This document shows positions 42,892 through 50,857 of a DNA stretch of 64,000 nucleotides, piece after piece (the stretch's first letter is position 1; the number at the start of each line of letters is the position of its first letter). The stretch comes from Rhizobium sp. RU36D. GTDB lineage: Bacteria > Pseudomonadota > Alphaproteobacteria > Rhizobiales > Rhizobiaceae. The DNA lies in contig NZ_FWXU01000001.1 of NCBI RefSeq assembly GCF_900176345.1, positions 62,001 through 126,000 on the forward strand, in the 5' to 3' direction. Below the pieces are notes generated by a model, which was not told where the DNA came from, made no database searches, and was given only the letters and a program-made list of their open reading frames with translations. Made by a program: the position numbers and the translations under genes.

Positions 42892-43058
42892 ACCCCCCTC
42901 TGCCCTGCCGGGCATCTCCCCCTCAAGGGGGGAGATTCAATCGTGGCCACCTCCAGCCCTTCAGCAGCGTGACACTGCTTGACCCTGGATTGCAGACGCC
43001 GGTTGTTTTATCCGATCTCCCCCTTGAGGGGGAGATGTCCGGCAGGACAGAGGGGGGT
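42892..43058. repeat. Rhizobial palindromic intergenic repeat, copy 1
   Basis: Two inverted arms of about 45 bp (42892-42938 and 43015-43058), each beginning with CCCCCCTCTG and CTGCCGG and containing the internal palindrome ATCTCCCCCTCAAGGGG, surround a unique 76-bp spacer. The arms are nearly identical to those at 55305-55462. It resembles RIME-type intergenic mosaic repeats common in Rhizobiaceae. It sits inside the transporter operon, between the substrate-binding and ATPase genes, where it may fold as RNA and lower downstream expression. Confidence 0.75.
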
Positions 43059-43122
43059 GAACCGCCAAGCGCTTAGCCAAGTGGGTGAGCGAAAAATACA
43101 GACACCTCGTCCCGAGTAGAGA

Positions 43123-43950
43123 ATGACAAGTCCCGCATCCCCATTGCAGACCGCGCCAAACGACTTTCACAAGCGACCGCTCGTGGTGATGCAGTCGGTG
43201 TCGAAGATGTTTTCCAGCGGCACGGTCGCGCTGTCGGATATGTCGCTGACGGTGAACTCAGGCGAATTCGTCAGCCTGCTCGGCCCTTCAGGTTGCGGCA
43301 AATCCACGGCGCTGCGCATTATCGCCGGCTTGGGTGACGTCTCGGCCGGCTCCATCGACTGGCCAAGTTCGCGCATCAATTCCCGCGGCCTTCCCGAAGG
43401 CGACATCTCCTTCGTCTTCCAGGAGCCGACGCTGATGCCGTGGCAAACGGTGTTCGGCAATGTGCACCTGCCGCTGAAGCTGCGCGGCATTTCCAAATCC
43501 GCTGCCCGCGCCGAGATCATGGCGACACTTGCGACAGTTGGGCTTGCCGATTTTGCCGAGGCCTATCCGCGCGAACTTTCAGGCGGCATGAAGATGCGCG
43601 TCTCGATCGCCCGCGCGCTGGTGACAAAGCCCAAGCTGCTGCTGATGGACGAGCCCTTCGCCGCCCTTGACGAGATCACCCGACAGAAGCTCAATGACGA
43701 TGTGCTGAGGCTTTGGAAGGAGACCGGCATCACCGTGATCTTCGTGACCCACTCGGTATTCGAGTCCGCCTATCTGTCCAACCGGATCGTCGTGATGAAG
43801 GCGCGGCCAGGCCGCGTGCATGCCGACTTCCCGCTGCACACCAGCCTCAGCCGCGATGCCCGCTACCGCACATCGGAGGAGTATCGTCAGGCCTGCGAAA
43901 CCGTGTCGACCATGCTCTTGGAAGCGATGGGTGGGGAGGAGGAACACTGA
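43123..43950 (+). CDS. ABC transporter ATP-binding protein (nitrate/sulfonate/pyrimidine type)
   Basis: This 275-aa ATPase of the SsuB/TauB/NrtD type has Walker [10 protein letters not shown] near residues 55-63, the Q-loop FVFQEPTLMPWQ, the signature LSGGMKMRVSIARAL and Walker B LLLMDEPFAALDE, and the switch His in FVTHSVFES. It energises import through the permease encoded next, and the stop overlaps the permease ATG by one base (TGATG). It belongs with the NMT1-like binding protein encoded upstream. Confidence 0.93.
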   Translation: MTSPASPLQTAPNDFHKRPLVVMQSVSKMFSSGTVALSDMSLTVNSGEFVSLLGPSGCGKSTALRIIAGLGDVSAGSIDWPSSRINSRGLPEGDISFVFQEPTLMPWQTVFGNVHLPLKLRGISKSAARAEIMATLATVGLADFAEAYPRELSGGMKMRVSIARALVTKPKLLLMDEPFAALDEITRQKLNDDVLRLWKETGITVIFVTHSVFESAYLSNRIVVMKARPGRVHADFPLHTSLSRDARYRTSEEYRQACETVSTMLLEAMGGEEEH

Positions 43951-44795
43951 TGGCCGAGACCAAGCCTCCCATGCCCTTCGTGCCGGTGCCGCAAACCTTC
44001 CTGAGCCGTTACGGCGAAACCCTGCTGCGAATTTTCATTCCGATCGGCGTGGTGATCTGCCTGATCCTGTTCTGGCATCTTGGCGTTGTCCTGTCAGGCG
44101 TGCCGCAATACATCCTGCCCGGCCCGATCGCCGTGGCTACCTCCCTCTGGAACGATTGGGGCACGCTGTCGCCGGCCCTCGGGGTCACGACCCAGATCAC
44201 CATGGCCGCGCTGGCGTTGGCGCTGATCGGCGGTGTCGGCATTGCCGTCATCCTGGTGCAATCGCGCTGGATCGAAACGGCCTTCTATCCGATCACCGTC
44301 ATCCTGCAGGTCACGCCAATCGTCGCCATTGCGCCGCTGATCCTGATCTATGCCCCGACGACCCAGGTGGCGCTGCTGATCTGCGCGTTCCTCGTCGCCT
44401 TCTTCCCGATCCTGTCCAACATGGTACAGGGCCTGAAGAGCGTCGACCACAATCTGCTAAACCTGTTCGACCTCTACGGCGCCTCCCGCTGGCAGACGCT
44501 GCTCTATCTGAAGCTGCCGGCCTCCCTGCCCTATTTCATGACCGGGCTGAAGATCGGTGGCGGCCTGGCACTGATCGCAGCCGTGGTGGCGGAATTCTCG
44601 GCAGGCTCAGCCGGCCAGGGCTCCGGCCTCGCATTCCGCCTCCTGGAGGCGCAGTATCGCCTGAACATTCCCCGCCTGTTTGCCGCCCTGTTCCTGCTGG
44701 CCTGCCTCGGCGTGCTGATCTTCGCCATCACCTCGTTCATTGCCTGGCTGGCGCTGCATCGCTGGCACGAAAGCAGCCTCAAGAGAGAGAATTGA
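43950..44795 (+). CDS. ABC transporter permease (SsuC/TauC-like)
   Basis: This 281-aa inner-membrane permease of the BPD_transp_1 family has about six membrane segments, with the coupling motif YGASRWQTLLYLKLPASLPY near residue 175. It probably works as a homodimer. Its start ATG at 43950 overlaps the ATPase stop; the longer reading frame upstream is a shadow of the ATPase gene. The stop overlaps the amidohydrolase ATG by one base, so uptake and hydrolysis genes are translationally coupled. Confidence 0.92.
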   Translation: MAETKPPMPFVPVPQTFLSRYGETLLRIFIPIGVVICLILFWHLGVVLSGVPQYILPGPIAVATSLWNDWGTLSPALGVTTQITMAALALALIGGVGIAVILVQSRWIETAFYPITVILQVTPIVAIAPLILIYAPTTQVALLICAFLVAFFPILSNMVQGLKSVDHNLLNLFDLYGASRWQTLLYLKLPASLPYFMTGLKIGGGLALIAAVVAEFSAGSAGQGSGLAFRLLEAQYRLNIPRLFAALFLLACLGVLIFAITSFIAWLALHRWHESSLKREN

Positions 44796-46099
44796 TGTCC
44801 TTTTTGTCCCTTCCCCAAGACGACAGGTTTGTGCTGCGCGCTGCGACGCTGCCGGCGGTCGCTATCGTCGGCTTCGACGCTCCGGCCACGGAAGGTCTCG
44901 TCAAGGCTGACCTGGTGATTTCAGGCGGAAAGATCGAGGCGATCTTGCCAGCGGGACAGGCTGAAGCATCATTGCCGGGCGTCGATGTCAGAGACAGCAT
45001 GGTCTGGCCGACCTTCGCCGACATGCACACCCATATCGACAAGGGGCACATCTGGGATCGCAGGCCGAATGTGTCGGGCGATTTCGAAGGCGCGCTCAAC
45101 GCCGTCCGCACAGACCGCGAAGCGAAGTGGAGCGCGGCGGATGTGCGCGCCCGCATGGATTTCTCGCTCCGCTGTGCCTATGCTCATGGCACCAGCCTGT
45201 TGCGCACCCATCTCGACAGCCTCGCTCCGCAGCACCGGATCTCGTTCGAGGTGTTCTCCGAGATGCGCGACGCCTGGAAGGGCAAGGTTGAGATCCAGGC
45301 CGCCGCCCTCTTCCCGCTCGATGCCATTACCGACGAGGCCTATTTCAGCGATCTCGTCTCGGTGATCGTCGAGCACAAGGGCCTGCTTGGCGGCCTCACC
45401 CAGATGTGGCCCGATCTCGATGCCCGCCTCGATATCCTGTTCCGCACGGCCGCTGAAAACGGCCTCGACATCGATCTGCATGTGGACGAGACCCAGGCCC
45501 GCGAGGTGCTAACACTCAGGGCCATCGCGGAGGCAAAGATCCGCAACCGCTTCGATGGCGGCGTAACGGTGGGGCATTGCTGCTCGCTCGCCCGCCAGGA
45601 AGACGATGTGGCCAAGGCGACCATCGACGTGGTGGCGAAAGCCGGCCTGTCGGTCGTCTCGCTGCCCATGTGCAACATGTATCTGCAGGATCGGGTAGCC
45701 GGCCGCACCCCGCGCTATCGCGGCGTCACCCTGTTCAAGGAACTGGCGGCAGCGGGCGTCGCAACCGCCGTCTCCTCGGACAATACCCGCGACCCCTTCT
45801 ATGCCTATGGCGACCTCGATCCGGTCGAGGTGTTGCGCGAGGCGGTTCGCATCATCCATCTCGACCACCCGCTGGATGAGGCCCCCTGCTTCGTCACGTC
45901 AACGCCGGCCGACATCCTTGGCCGGCCCGATCTGTGCCGCATCGCCGCTGGCGGCAGCGCCGATCTGGTGATCTTCAACGCCCGTCGCTGGAGCGAATTC
46001 CTGTCCCGTCCGCAGGCTGACCGCATTGTGATGCGGAATGGCAAGGGCATCGACCGCAGTCTGCCGGACTATCGTGAACTTGACCCGCTTTACGCCTGA
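44795..46099 (+). CDS. Cytosine-deaminase-like amidohydrolase
   Basis: This 434-aa metal-dependent hydrolase of the amidohydrolase superfamily starts at the ATG 44795, overlapping the permease stop by one base. The metal and catalytic residues are present: the HxH in HTHIDKGHIW (near residue 77), the His and Glu of HVDET, the His of VGHCCSL, and the Asp of SSDNTRDPF. This is the cytosine deaminase/isoguanine deaminase subgroup, which deaminates or hydrolyses N-heterocycles including creatinine. It probably acts on the compound imported by the upstream ABC transporter. The upstream reading frame extension is an artefact. Confidence 0.9.
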   Translation: MSFLSLPQDDRFVLRAATLPAVAIVGFDAPATEGLVKADLVISGGKIEAILPAGQAEASLPGVDVRDSMVWPTFADMHTHIDKGHIWDRRPNVSGDFEGALNAVRTDREAKWSAADVRARMDFSLRCAYAHGTSLLRTHLDSLAPQHRISFEVFSEMRDAWKGKVEIQAAALFPLDAITDEAYFSDLVSVIVEHKGLLGGLTQMWPDLDARLDILFRTAAENGLDIDLHVDETQAREVLTLRAIAEAKIRNRFDGGVTVGHCCSLARQEDDVAKATIDVVAKAGLSVVSLPMCNMYLQDRVAGRTPRYRGVTLFKELAAAGVATAVSSDNTRDPFYAYGDLDPVEVLREAVRIIHLDHPLDEAPCFVTSTPADILGRPDLCRIAAGGSADLVIFNARRWSEFLSRPQADRIVMRNGKGIDRSLPDYRELDPLYA

Positions 46100-46147
46100 T
46101 GACGCGGGCAAAGACCCGAAGCATCGCGCGGTATGAAAGGAACTGAC

Positions 46148-47554
46148 ATGGCCGATTACGCCCTGATCAAGCAGGAACTCGAAGGCATCGCGGTCGAGGA
46201 CAATCCGGCGTTGGTGCGCCAGAAGAGCCGGGATTTCTACTGGTATTCGCCTGTCCTCAAGGCCCAACTCGACCATGTCACCGCTGACCTAGTGGCAAGC
46301 CCGAAGTCCGAGGAAGAGGTCATCCGCATCCTCAAGGTGGCCTATGCCCATGGCGTGCCCGTCACCCCGCGCGGAGCCGGCACCGGAAACTACGGCCAGG
46401 CCATGCCGCTGTCAGGCGGCATCGTGCTGAACATGGCGCTGATGAATGCGGTGAAGGAGATCAAGCCGGGCCGCGTCGTCTGCGAACCCGGCATCATCAT
46501 GGCGGAACTCGACCGGCAGACCCGGGCGCATTCCGGCCAGGAACTGCGCTTCCACCCCTCCACCGCCCAGACGGCAACCATCGGCGGCTTCATCGCCGGT
46601 GGTTCCGGCGGCGTCGGCTCCATCACCTGGGGCGGCTTGCGCGATCTTGGCAATATCCTGCGTCTGCGGGTCGTGACCATGGAGGCCGAGCCGCGCGTAC
46701 TGGAGCTTTCCGCCTGGGACCTGCAGAAGGTTAGCCATGCCTATGGCACCAATGGTATCATCACCGAAGTCGAGATGCCGCTGGCTCCCGCCTATGACTG
46801 GATCGACGTCATCGTCGGCTATGACAGCTTCATGGAGGCCGTGAAATTTGCCGATGGACTGACCCATCGCAACGGCATCCTGCTGAAGGAGGTTGCACCG
46901 ATCGCAGCACCCATCCCCTTCGACTATTTCACCCGCCACAAGCCGTGGCTGAAGCAGGGCCAGTCGGTCGTGGTGCTGATGGTCGCGCCGCACTCCCTGG
47001 AGCCTTTCCTTGCCTATGCGCAGATGATGAAGGGCGACATCCGGTTCCGGTCGGATACAGTGGAGAGCATGAAGGGCATTCCGCATGCCTATGAGCTTGC
47101 CTGGAACCACACGACGCTTCGCGCGCTGAAGCTCGACACGGGCTTCACCTATCTGCAGGTGCAGTATCCGGGGCCGGACCATGTGGAAAAGGTCCGCCAG
47201 ATGGACGAGATGTTCCCCGGCGAGGTTTTCGGCCATCTGGAATTTATCAAGTTCAACGGCCAGATCCAGTGTGCCGGCCTGCCGCTGGTGCGCTACACGT
47301 CAGAGGAGCGGCTGAACGAGATCATCCGCCTGCACGAGGAAAACGGCTGCCCGATCTTCAATCCGCATCGCTACACCCTGGAGGAAGGCGGCATGAAGCA
47401 GACGGACATGGTGCAGTTAGACTTCAAGAAAGAGACAGATCCGAAGGGGCTGCTCAATCCCGGCAAGATGATTGCCTGGGAAAATCCCGATTTCGACTTC
47501 GCGTCGGGCAAGAACTACCTCTTCCCCGGCCTTCAATCCATGAGTGAAGCGTAA
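46148..47554 (+). CDS. FAD-binding oxidoreductase (GlcD-like)
   Basis: This 468-aa flavoprotein starts at the ATG at 46148, behind AAAGGA. Its FAD_binding_4 fold is shown by the phosphate-binding segment VTPRGAGTGNYGQAMPLSGG, then ATIGGFIAGGSGGVGSITWG and YGTNGIITEVEMPL. The C-terminal part has the FAD-linked oxidase end LDFKKETDPKGLLNPGK. Relatives oxidise 2-hydroxyacids, alcohols or cyclic amines. It lies 48 bases after the amidohydrolase gene and is likely in the same operon, suggesting a redox step in the pathway. Confidence 0.88.
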   Translation: MADYALIKQELEGIAVEDNPALVRQKSRDFYWYSPVLKAQLDHVTADLVASPKSEEEVIRILKVAYAHGVPVTPRGAGTGNYGQAMPLSGGIVLNMALMNAVKEIKPGRVVCEPGIIMAELDRQTRAHSGQELRFHPSTAQTATIGGFIAGGSGGVGSITWGGLRDLGNILRLRVVTMEAEPRVLELSAWDLQKVSHAYGTNGIITEVEMPLAPAYDWIDVIVGYDSFMEAVKFADGLTHRNGILLKEVAPIAAPIPFDYFTRHKPWLKQGQSVVVLMVAPHSLEPFLAYAQMMKGDIRFRSDTVESMKGIPHAYELAWNHTTLRALKLDTGFTYLQVQYPGPDHVEKVRQMDEMFPGEVFGHLEFIKFNGQIQCAGLPLVRYTSEERLNEIIRLHEENGCPIFNPHRYTLEEGGMKQTDMVQLDFKKETDPKGLLNPGKMIAWENPDFDFASGKNYLFPGLQSMSEA

Positions 47555-47597
47555 GGAAGAACCGCCAGAACAATAACACTATTCCGAAGGTACTCCC

Positions 47598-47618
47598 GAT
47601 CCCGGCAATGCCGGGATC
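47598..47618 (+). terminator. Hairpin in the 212-bp gap before the oxidoreductase gene
   Basis: GATCCCGG pairs with CCGGGATC, 5-base loop, 43 bases past the FAD-oxidase stop. There is no T run; a related CCGGATCC segment follows at about 47660. The gap otherwise has no recognisable feature. Confidence 0.4.
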
Positions 47619-47766
47619 CATGGTCGGACAGAGCAAAACCGATCATGGCTGAACCTGGATCCGGCTGAGGCGGCGGACAAGGGTCAAGCTGGGACAAACG
47701 GCGCGGAAGGTCTCAAGCCTTGGACCGCCCGGCATGGTGCCGGCGGCAGATGATTTGGAGCTTTTC

Positions 47767-48348
47767 ATGCGCGTGCTTGTGCTGCACTCCCATCCCCTCG
47801 ACGAAAGCTATGGCCGGGCGCTCTATCGCCAGACCTGCGAGAGCCTGAAGGCCGCCGGCCATGAGGTGGATGGCTGCAATCTCTATGAAGAGGGGTTCAA
47901 CCCCGTGCTGACGGCCCATGACCGGGCGATCTACCACACCTATCCCGACAATACCGAACTGGTGAAACCCTATGTCGACCGCCTCTTGGCGGCCGAGGGG
48001 CTGGTCATCGTCACGCCGGTGTGGAATTTCGGCTTTCCGGCCATGCTCAAGGGGTATTTCGACCGCGTCTGGCTTCCGGGTGTGTCATTCGCGCTGGAGG
48101 ATGGCAAGCTGACGCCAACACTGCGCCATATCCGCAAGCTTGCTGCGGTCATGACCTATGGCGCGACCCCGATGCGCGCCTTCCTTGCCGGCAACCCGCC
48201 GAAGAAGATTGTCACGCGCGTTCTCCGCGCGCAGATCAAGATCGGCGCACCGGTGAAGTATCTCGCGCATTACGACATGAACAACTGCACGCCGGAAACG
48301 CGCGCCGCATTTCTGGCAAAGGTCAAATCCGAAATGGAGCGTTTTTGA
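47767..48348 (+). CDS. Flavodoxin-fold NAD(P)H-dependent oxidoreductase
   Basis: This 193-aa protein begins MRVLVLHSHPLDESYGRALY, the FMN-phosphate-binding start of the Flavodoxin_2/NQO1-like family, and has TPVWNFGFPAMLKGYFDRVW in the middle, which contacts FMN. It starts at the ATG at 47767 after GGAG. Such enzymes reduce quinones, azo or nitro compounds, or act as general electron donors. It may support the FAD oxidase pathway upstream or act alone; the 212-bp gap with a hairpin makes co-transcription uncertain. Confidence 0.88.
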   Translation: MRVLVLHSHPLDESYGRALYRQTCESLKAAGHEVDGCNLYEEGFNPVLTAHDRAIYHTYPDNTELVKPYVDRLLAAEGLVIVTPVWNFGFPAMLKGYFDRVWLPGVSFALEDGKLTPTLRHIRKLAAVMTYGATPMRAFLAGNPPKKIVTRVLRAQIKIGAPVKYLAHYDMNNCTPETRAAFLAKVKSEMERF

Positions 48349-48360
48349 GCGACGCGCGGA

Positions 48361-48558
48361 TCACTCCGCCGGTGTCACGGGATGCTCTTCAACGGGCATC
48401 TCGCCGTTTTCCGGGATCGCCTTGACGCCGAAGATCGGCATATTGCCCAGCAGATGCACGGCGCCGAGCGCGACGAACACGGCAATAATCGCAGCCGCGA
48501 CCCACATGACCCGCGAGCTTCGTTTGAGGGGAGAGTTGGCAGAGTCCTGTATAGCCAT
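48361..48558 (-). CDS. Small single-pass membrane protein
   Basis: This 65-aa protein has a polar N-terminus of about 15 residues, one membrane helix (VMWVAAAIIAVFVALGAVHLL, near residues 17-37) and a polar tail rich in Glu and Pro (ENGEMPVEEHPVTPAE). It starts at a clean ATG. No family recognised; it may be a membrane-anchored assembly factor or simply a small envelope protein. It follows another small-protein gene by 39 bases on the same strand. Confidence 0.65.
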   Translation of the reverse strand: MAIQDSANSPLKRSSRVMWVAAAIIAVFVALGAVHLLGNMPIFGVKAIPENGEMPVEEHPVTPAE

Positions 48559-48597
48559 GTGCTGATCCTCCGTTGACGCTAAACAGATCGGGCGGCG

Positions 48598-48834
48598 TTA
48601 ACCGTTGACCGCATCGGAAGTGCTGATTGCCCGGTCCTGACGGGCAGAGTCGGACGACATCAGGTCATCCAGGACACGTCGGTTCACCATGCTGGCGAGC
48701 GGCTCGCTTGACACCTTAGCTGAAGCAAACGCGTCAGACTGTGATTGCGCCAAGAGCGGCGCGGCATAGGAAGAACCTGTCACGATGACCGCACCGATCA
48801 GCGTTGCTCCCACGATGTCCCACAAGGTTTTCAT
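48598..48834 (-). CDS. Small exported protein, unknown
   Basis: A 78-aa product when started at the ATG at 48832-48834 (MKTLWDIVG); a longer TTG-initiated form is less likely. Residues 1-28 form a signal-peptide-like segment (LIGAVIVTGSSYAAPLLAQS) with a probable cleavage after AAP or LAQ. The remainder is polar with MVNRRVLDDLMSSDSARQDR. No family recognised. The MITE-like element begins 61 bases upstream, so its promoter region borders that element. Confidence 0.6.
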   Translation of the reverse strand: MKTLWDIVGATLIGAVIVTGSSYAAPLLAQSQSDAFASAKVSSEPLASMVNRRVLDDLMSSDSARQDRAISTSDAVNG

Positions 48835-48894
48835 CTCTGCACCCGTCGCCAACTGTTTCAGGTTCGGTCGATAAAGTCCTGAGCGATAAGAGTT

Positions 48895-49166
48895 TAGAGC
48901 CTTTCAGGGTCAACTAGAAGCGTTCTGCTGGCTCAAACGGAGTCGGATGGTCGACCGACCGGCGCGCGTCGTAGCCAGGCTCTACGGCCAAGCCGGTCGG
49001 TCGACCAGGCGGCCCGTTTCAGCCAGCCCGAAGGGCCGGGCATCTTTCCGCCAGGATCAGAGGCGATCGGCTCGGACGTACCCTGGGTATGCCCGTCGCC
49101 AATCGCCTCTGCCCTGACGAAAACCTGCTCCGGCAGAACGCTTCTAGTTAACCCTGAAAGGCTCTA
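48895..49166. mobile_element. MITE-like element with 37-bp terminal inverted repeats
   Basis: The ends at 48895-48931 and 49130-49166 are inverted copies matching at 35 of 37 bases (TAGAGCCTTTCAGGGT...). Each end begins with TA, compatible with a TA target duplication as for IS630/mariner-type elements. Inside are two hairpins: GGTCGACCGACCGGC at 48949-48963 with its perfect complement at 48992-49006, and CAGAGGCGAT at 49058-49067 with 49098-49111 (13 of 14 pair). No coding frame is inside. It lies in the 375-bp gap between two minus-strand genes and would fold strongly as RNA. Confidence 0.75.
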
Positions 49167-49167
49167 G

Positions 49168-49200
49168 AGGCCCGGGTAAGGCGATCGCCTTCCCGGGCCT
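49168..49200 (-). terminator. Nested hairpin after the DUF1236 gene
   Basis: AGGCCCGGG pairs with CCCGGGCCT and, after a T bulge, AAGGCG with CGCCTT. It lies 9 bases past the stop of the minus-strand DUF1236 gene and just outside the MITE-like element; no T run follows on the minus strand. Confidence 0.6.
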
Positions 49201-49209
49201 AAAGTTCAC

Positions 49210-49608
49210 TTAGCGGACGACGCCGACCACGACATGGGTCTGGGGATCGACGATCACGCGCTGCTGGTTGACGATGGCATAGGCATAGGCGGGGTTTTCC
49301 GGCACCGGCGTCAGAACAACGGTGCGCGGCAGCGGGCGGCCAACAGCAACGGGCTCTTCGATGACGACGACATCGGCGGGAACCGGCTGCTTTTCCACAT
49401 AGGTGACGACAGGGGCCGGCGGCGGATCAATCGCCGTGCCAGCAATTGCACCGACGGCACCCCCAACAACGGCACCGACAGGGCCGCCGACGATTGCGCC
49501 GGTCACGGCGCCACCGGCGGCACCGGTCACTGCACTATCCTGCGCCACGGCTGCAGTGGCCAGCGAGCCCATCAGGGCGGCGGAAATGATGATAAGGGTC
49601 TTCTTCAT
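49210..49608 (-). CDS. DUF1236 exported protein
   Basis: This 132-aa protein has a signal peptide at about residues 1-23 (LIIISAALMGSLATAAVA). A Gly/Ala/Val-rich segment (GGAVTGAIVGGPVGAVVGGA) follows that looks like a glycine-zipper, then the C-terminal DUF1236 motif AYAIVNQQRVIVDPQTHVVV. Rhizobial proteins of this type are periplasmic or outer-membrane-associated; function unknown. Starts at an ATG behind AAAGGA. Confidence 0.82.
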   Translation of the reverse strand: MKKTLIIISAALMGSLATAAVAQDSAVTGAAGGAVTGAIVGGPVGAVVGGAVGAIAGTAIDPPPAPVVTYVEKQPVPADVVVIEEPVAVGRPLPRTVVLTPVPENPAYAYAIVNQQRVIVDPQTHVVVGVVR

Positions 49609-49698
49609 GATCTGTCCTTTCTCACTGCAATTTCAGTGGGACAGGAACTTGCGAAAGCGCCCTTTGTTCCGCGCCGACATTTCGGCGCGCATTTCAGA

Positions 49699-50088
49699 TC
49701 ACGGCAGCTTGGCCGCAGTCACTTCGACTTCAACGAGGAATTCCGGGCGGGTAAAGCCACCGACGATGATCAGCGTCGAGACGGGCTTAGGCTCAAGCGT
49801 ATATCGGTCGCGCACCGCCATGTAGGGCGCGAAGTCCTCCCGCTTTGTTACGAAACCGGAAATGCGGATGACATCGGCAAAGGTCATTCCCGCCTCATCG
49901 AGGATCGCCCTGATGGCCTCGAAGCACAGTTCCGCCTGGGCGGTGACATCGGCTGGAATGCTGTCGTCAGGCGCGATGCCGAGTTGCCCCGAGGTCACCA
50001 GGAGACTGGCTCCGGGCGGGACCAGTAGGCCGTGATTATAGTGGCCGAATGGGCGCCGGACGCTCGTGGGATTGAAGACCTGTTTCAC
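49699..50088 (-). CDS. RidA/YjgF-family protein
   Basis: This 129-aa protein starts at a GTG eight bases after GGGAG. The RidA fold is shown by VTSGQLGIAPDDSIPADVTA near residues 31-50 and by DVIRISGFVTKREDF and RPEFLVEVEVTA near the C-terminus. Classic RidA has an Arg in the C-terminal stretch that binds the imine's carboxylate; here a segment STLIIVGGFTRPEFLVEVE has only the Arg in TRPE, so deaminase activity is uncertain. Members hydrolyse reactive enamines or act as chaperone-like proteins. Confidence 0.85.
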   Translation of the reverse strand: MKQVFNPTSVRRPFGHYNHGLLVPPGASLLVTSGQLGIAPDDSIPADVTAQAELCFEAIRAILDEAGMTFADVIRISGFVTKREDFAPYMAVRDRYTLEPKPVSTLIIVGGFTRPEFLVEVEVTAAKLP

Positions 50089-50158
50089 CGAATGCGCTCC
50101 CGTTCAGTCGCCTTGCCTGACCTTAGGCTTCATTCGCAAGCGACTATCGTGCAAACAA

Positions 50159-50197
50159 AAGGCCTTGCCGCTGCCACTATCGGACAGCGCCAAGGCC
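50159..50197 (-). terminator. Terminator after the alpha/beta hydrolase gene
   Basis: AGGCCTTG pairs with CAAGGCCT and, after one mismatch, CGCTG with CAGCG. On the minus strand it is followed by TTTGTTTG. It lies 38 bases past the stop of the hydrolase gene, so it ends that unit. Confidence 0.75.
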
Positions 50198-50235
50198 TCA
50201 TGCAAGCGCGTTTAGCGGATTTCCCAAGCCGAGAC

Positions 50236-50844
50236 CTAGAGATAGGCCCCAGCCATGGCGCGGATCGCCGCCACTTCCGTGTCCCGCAACTCGTGACCGC
50301 CAGGATGCCACGCCATCGTCAGATCGACCTTCTGCCGGATGAAATAGTCTTCAAGCCGCCGCGTCAACGGCGCCGGGCAGATCGGATCGCGCTCACCGGC
50401 GGTAATCAGCACCTTGCGACCGGCGAGATCGGCATTGTCCCTGGGCTCGAACGGGATCAGCGGATGCAGCAACATGGCGGCATCGAACAGCCCGTGCTCG
50501 AACATCACATTGGCAAGGATGTTCGCGCCATTGGAATAGCCGAAGCCGATGACGGTTGCGGCAGAAGCTTCCTCCGCCATCTGCCGGACAAAGACGGCCA
50601 TCTTGTCGGTCGCCCGCGCAAGATCGGCCATGTCATAGACGCCTTCGCCGGTGCGCCGGAAATAGCGGGCCGCGCCGTGTTCGGAGACATCGCCACGCGG
50701 GGCAACAACCGTTGCCTCGGGCAGCAGCTTCGATGCGAAATCGAAGAACTGGTTCTCGTCGCCACCCGTGCCATGGAAAGCGAAGAGGATGGGCTTGCCC
50801 GGCGCACCCGGCCGGACAAGCTTGATGTAACCGTTGTCGCTCAT
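50236..50844 (-). CDS. Alpha/beta hydrolase, MhqD/carboxylesterase-like
   Basis: This 202-aa hydrolase of the phospholipase/carboxylesterase family has the oxyanion region FAFHGTGGDENQF, the nucleophile Ser in GFGYSNGANIL, an Asp in GERDPICPA and His in WHPGGHEL, the full triad. It starts at the ATG at 50842-50844 behind GAGG. It is downstream of an MhqO-like dioxygenase gene, the same pairing as the Bacillus mhq genes that detoxify hydroquinones, so a quinone-related ester hydrolase is likely. Confidence 0.87.
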   Translation of the reverse strand: MSDNGYIKLVRPGAPGKPILFAFHGTGGDENQFFDFASKLLPEATVVAPRGDVSEHGAARYFRRTGEGVYDMADLARATDKMAVFVRQMAEEASAATVIGFGYSNGANILANVMFEHGLFDAAMLLHPLIPFEPRDNADLAGRKVLITAGERDPICPAPLTRRLEDYFIRQKVDLTMAWHPGGHELRDTEVAAIRAMAGAYL

Positions 50845-50857
50845 CGCGTGACCTCGC

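Noticed and set aside
43820..44794. Upstream extension of the amidohydrolase frame through the permease gene
   Set aside because: The extension overlaps the ATPase and permease genes in another frame; the ATG at 44795 gives the family's normal N-terminus.
46133..46147. Earlier ATG start for the FAD oxidase gene (MKGTDMADY)
   Set aside because: The ATG at 46148 has AAAGGA at a normal distance; the earlier one would place the ribosome site inside the coding region.
48895..49166. Small protein gene inside the MITE-like element
   Set aside because: No frame with a plausible start and ribosome site; the inverted-repeat structure explains the sequence.
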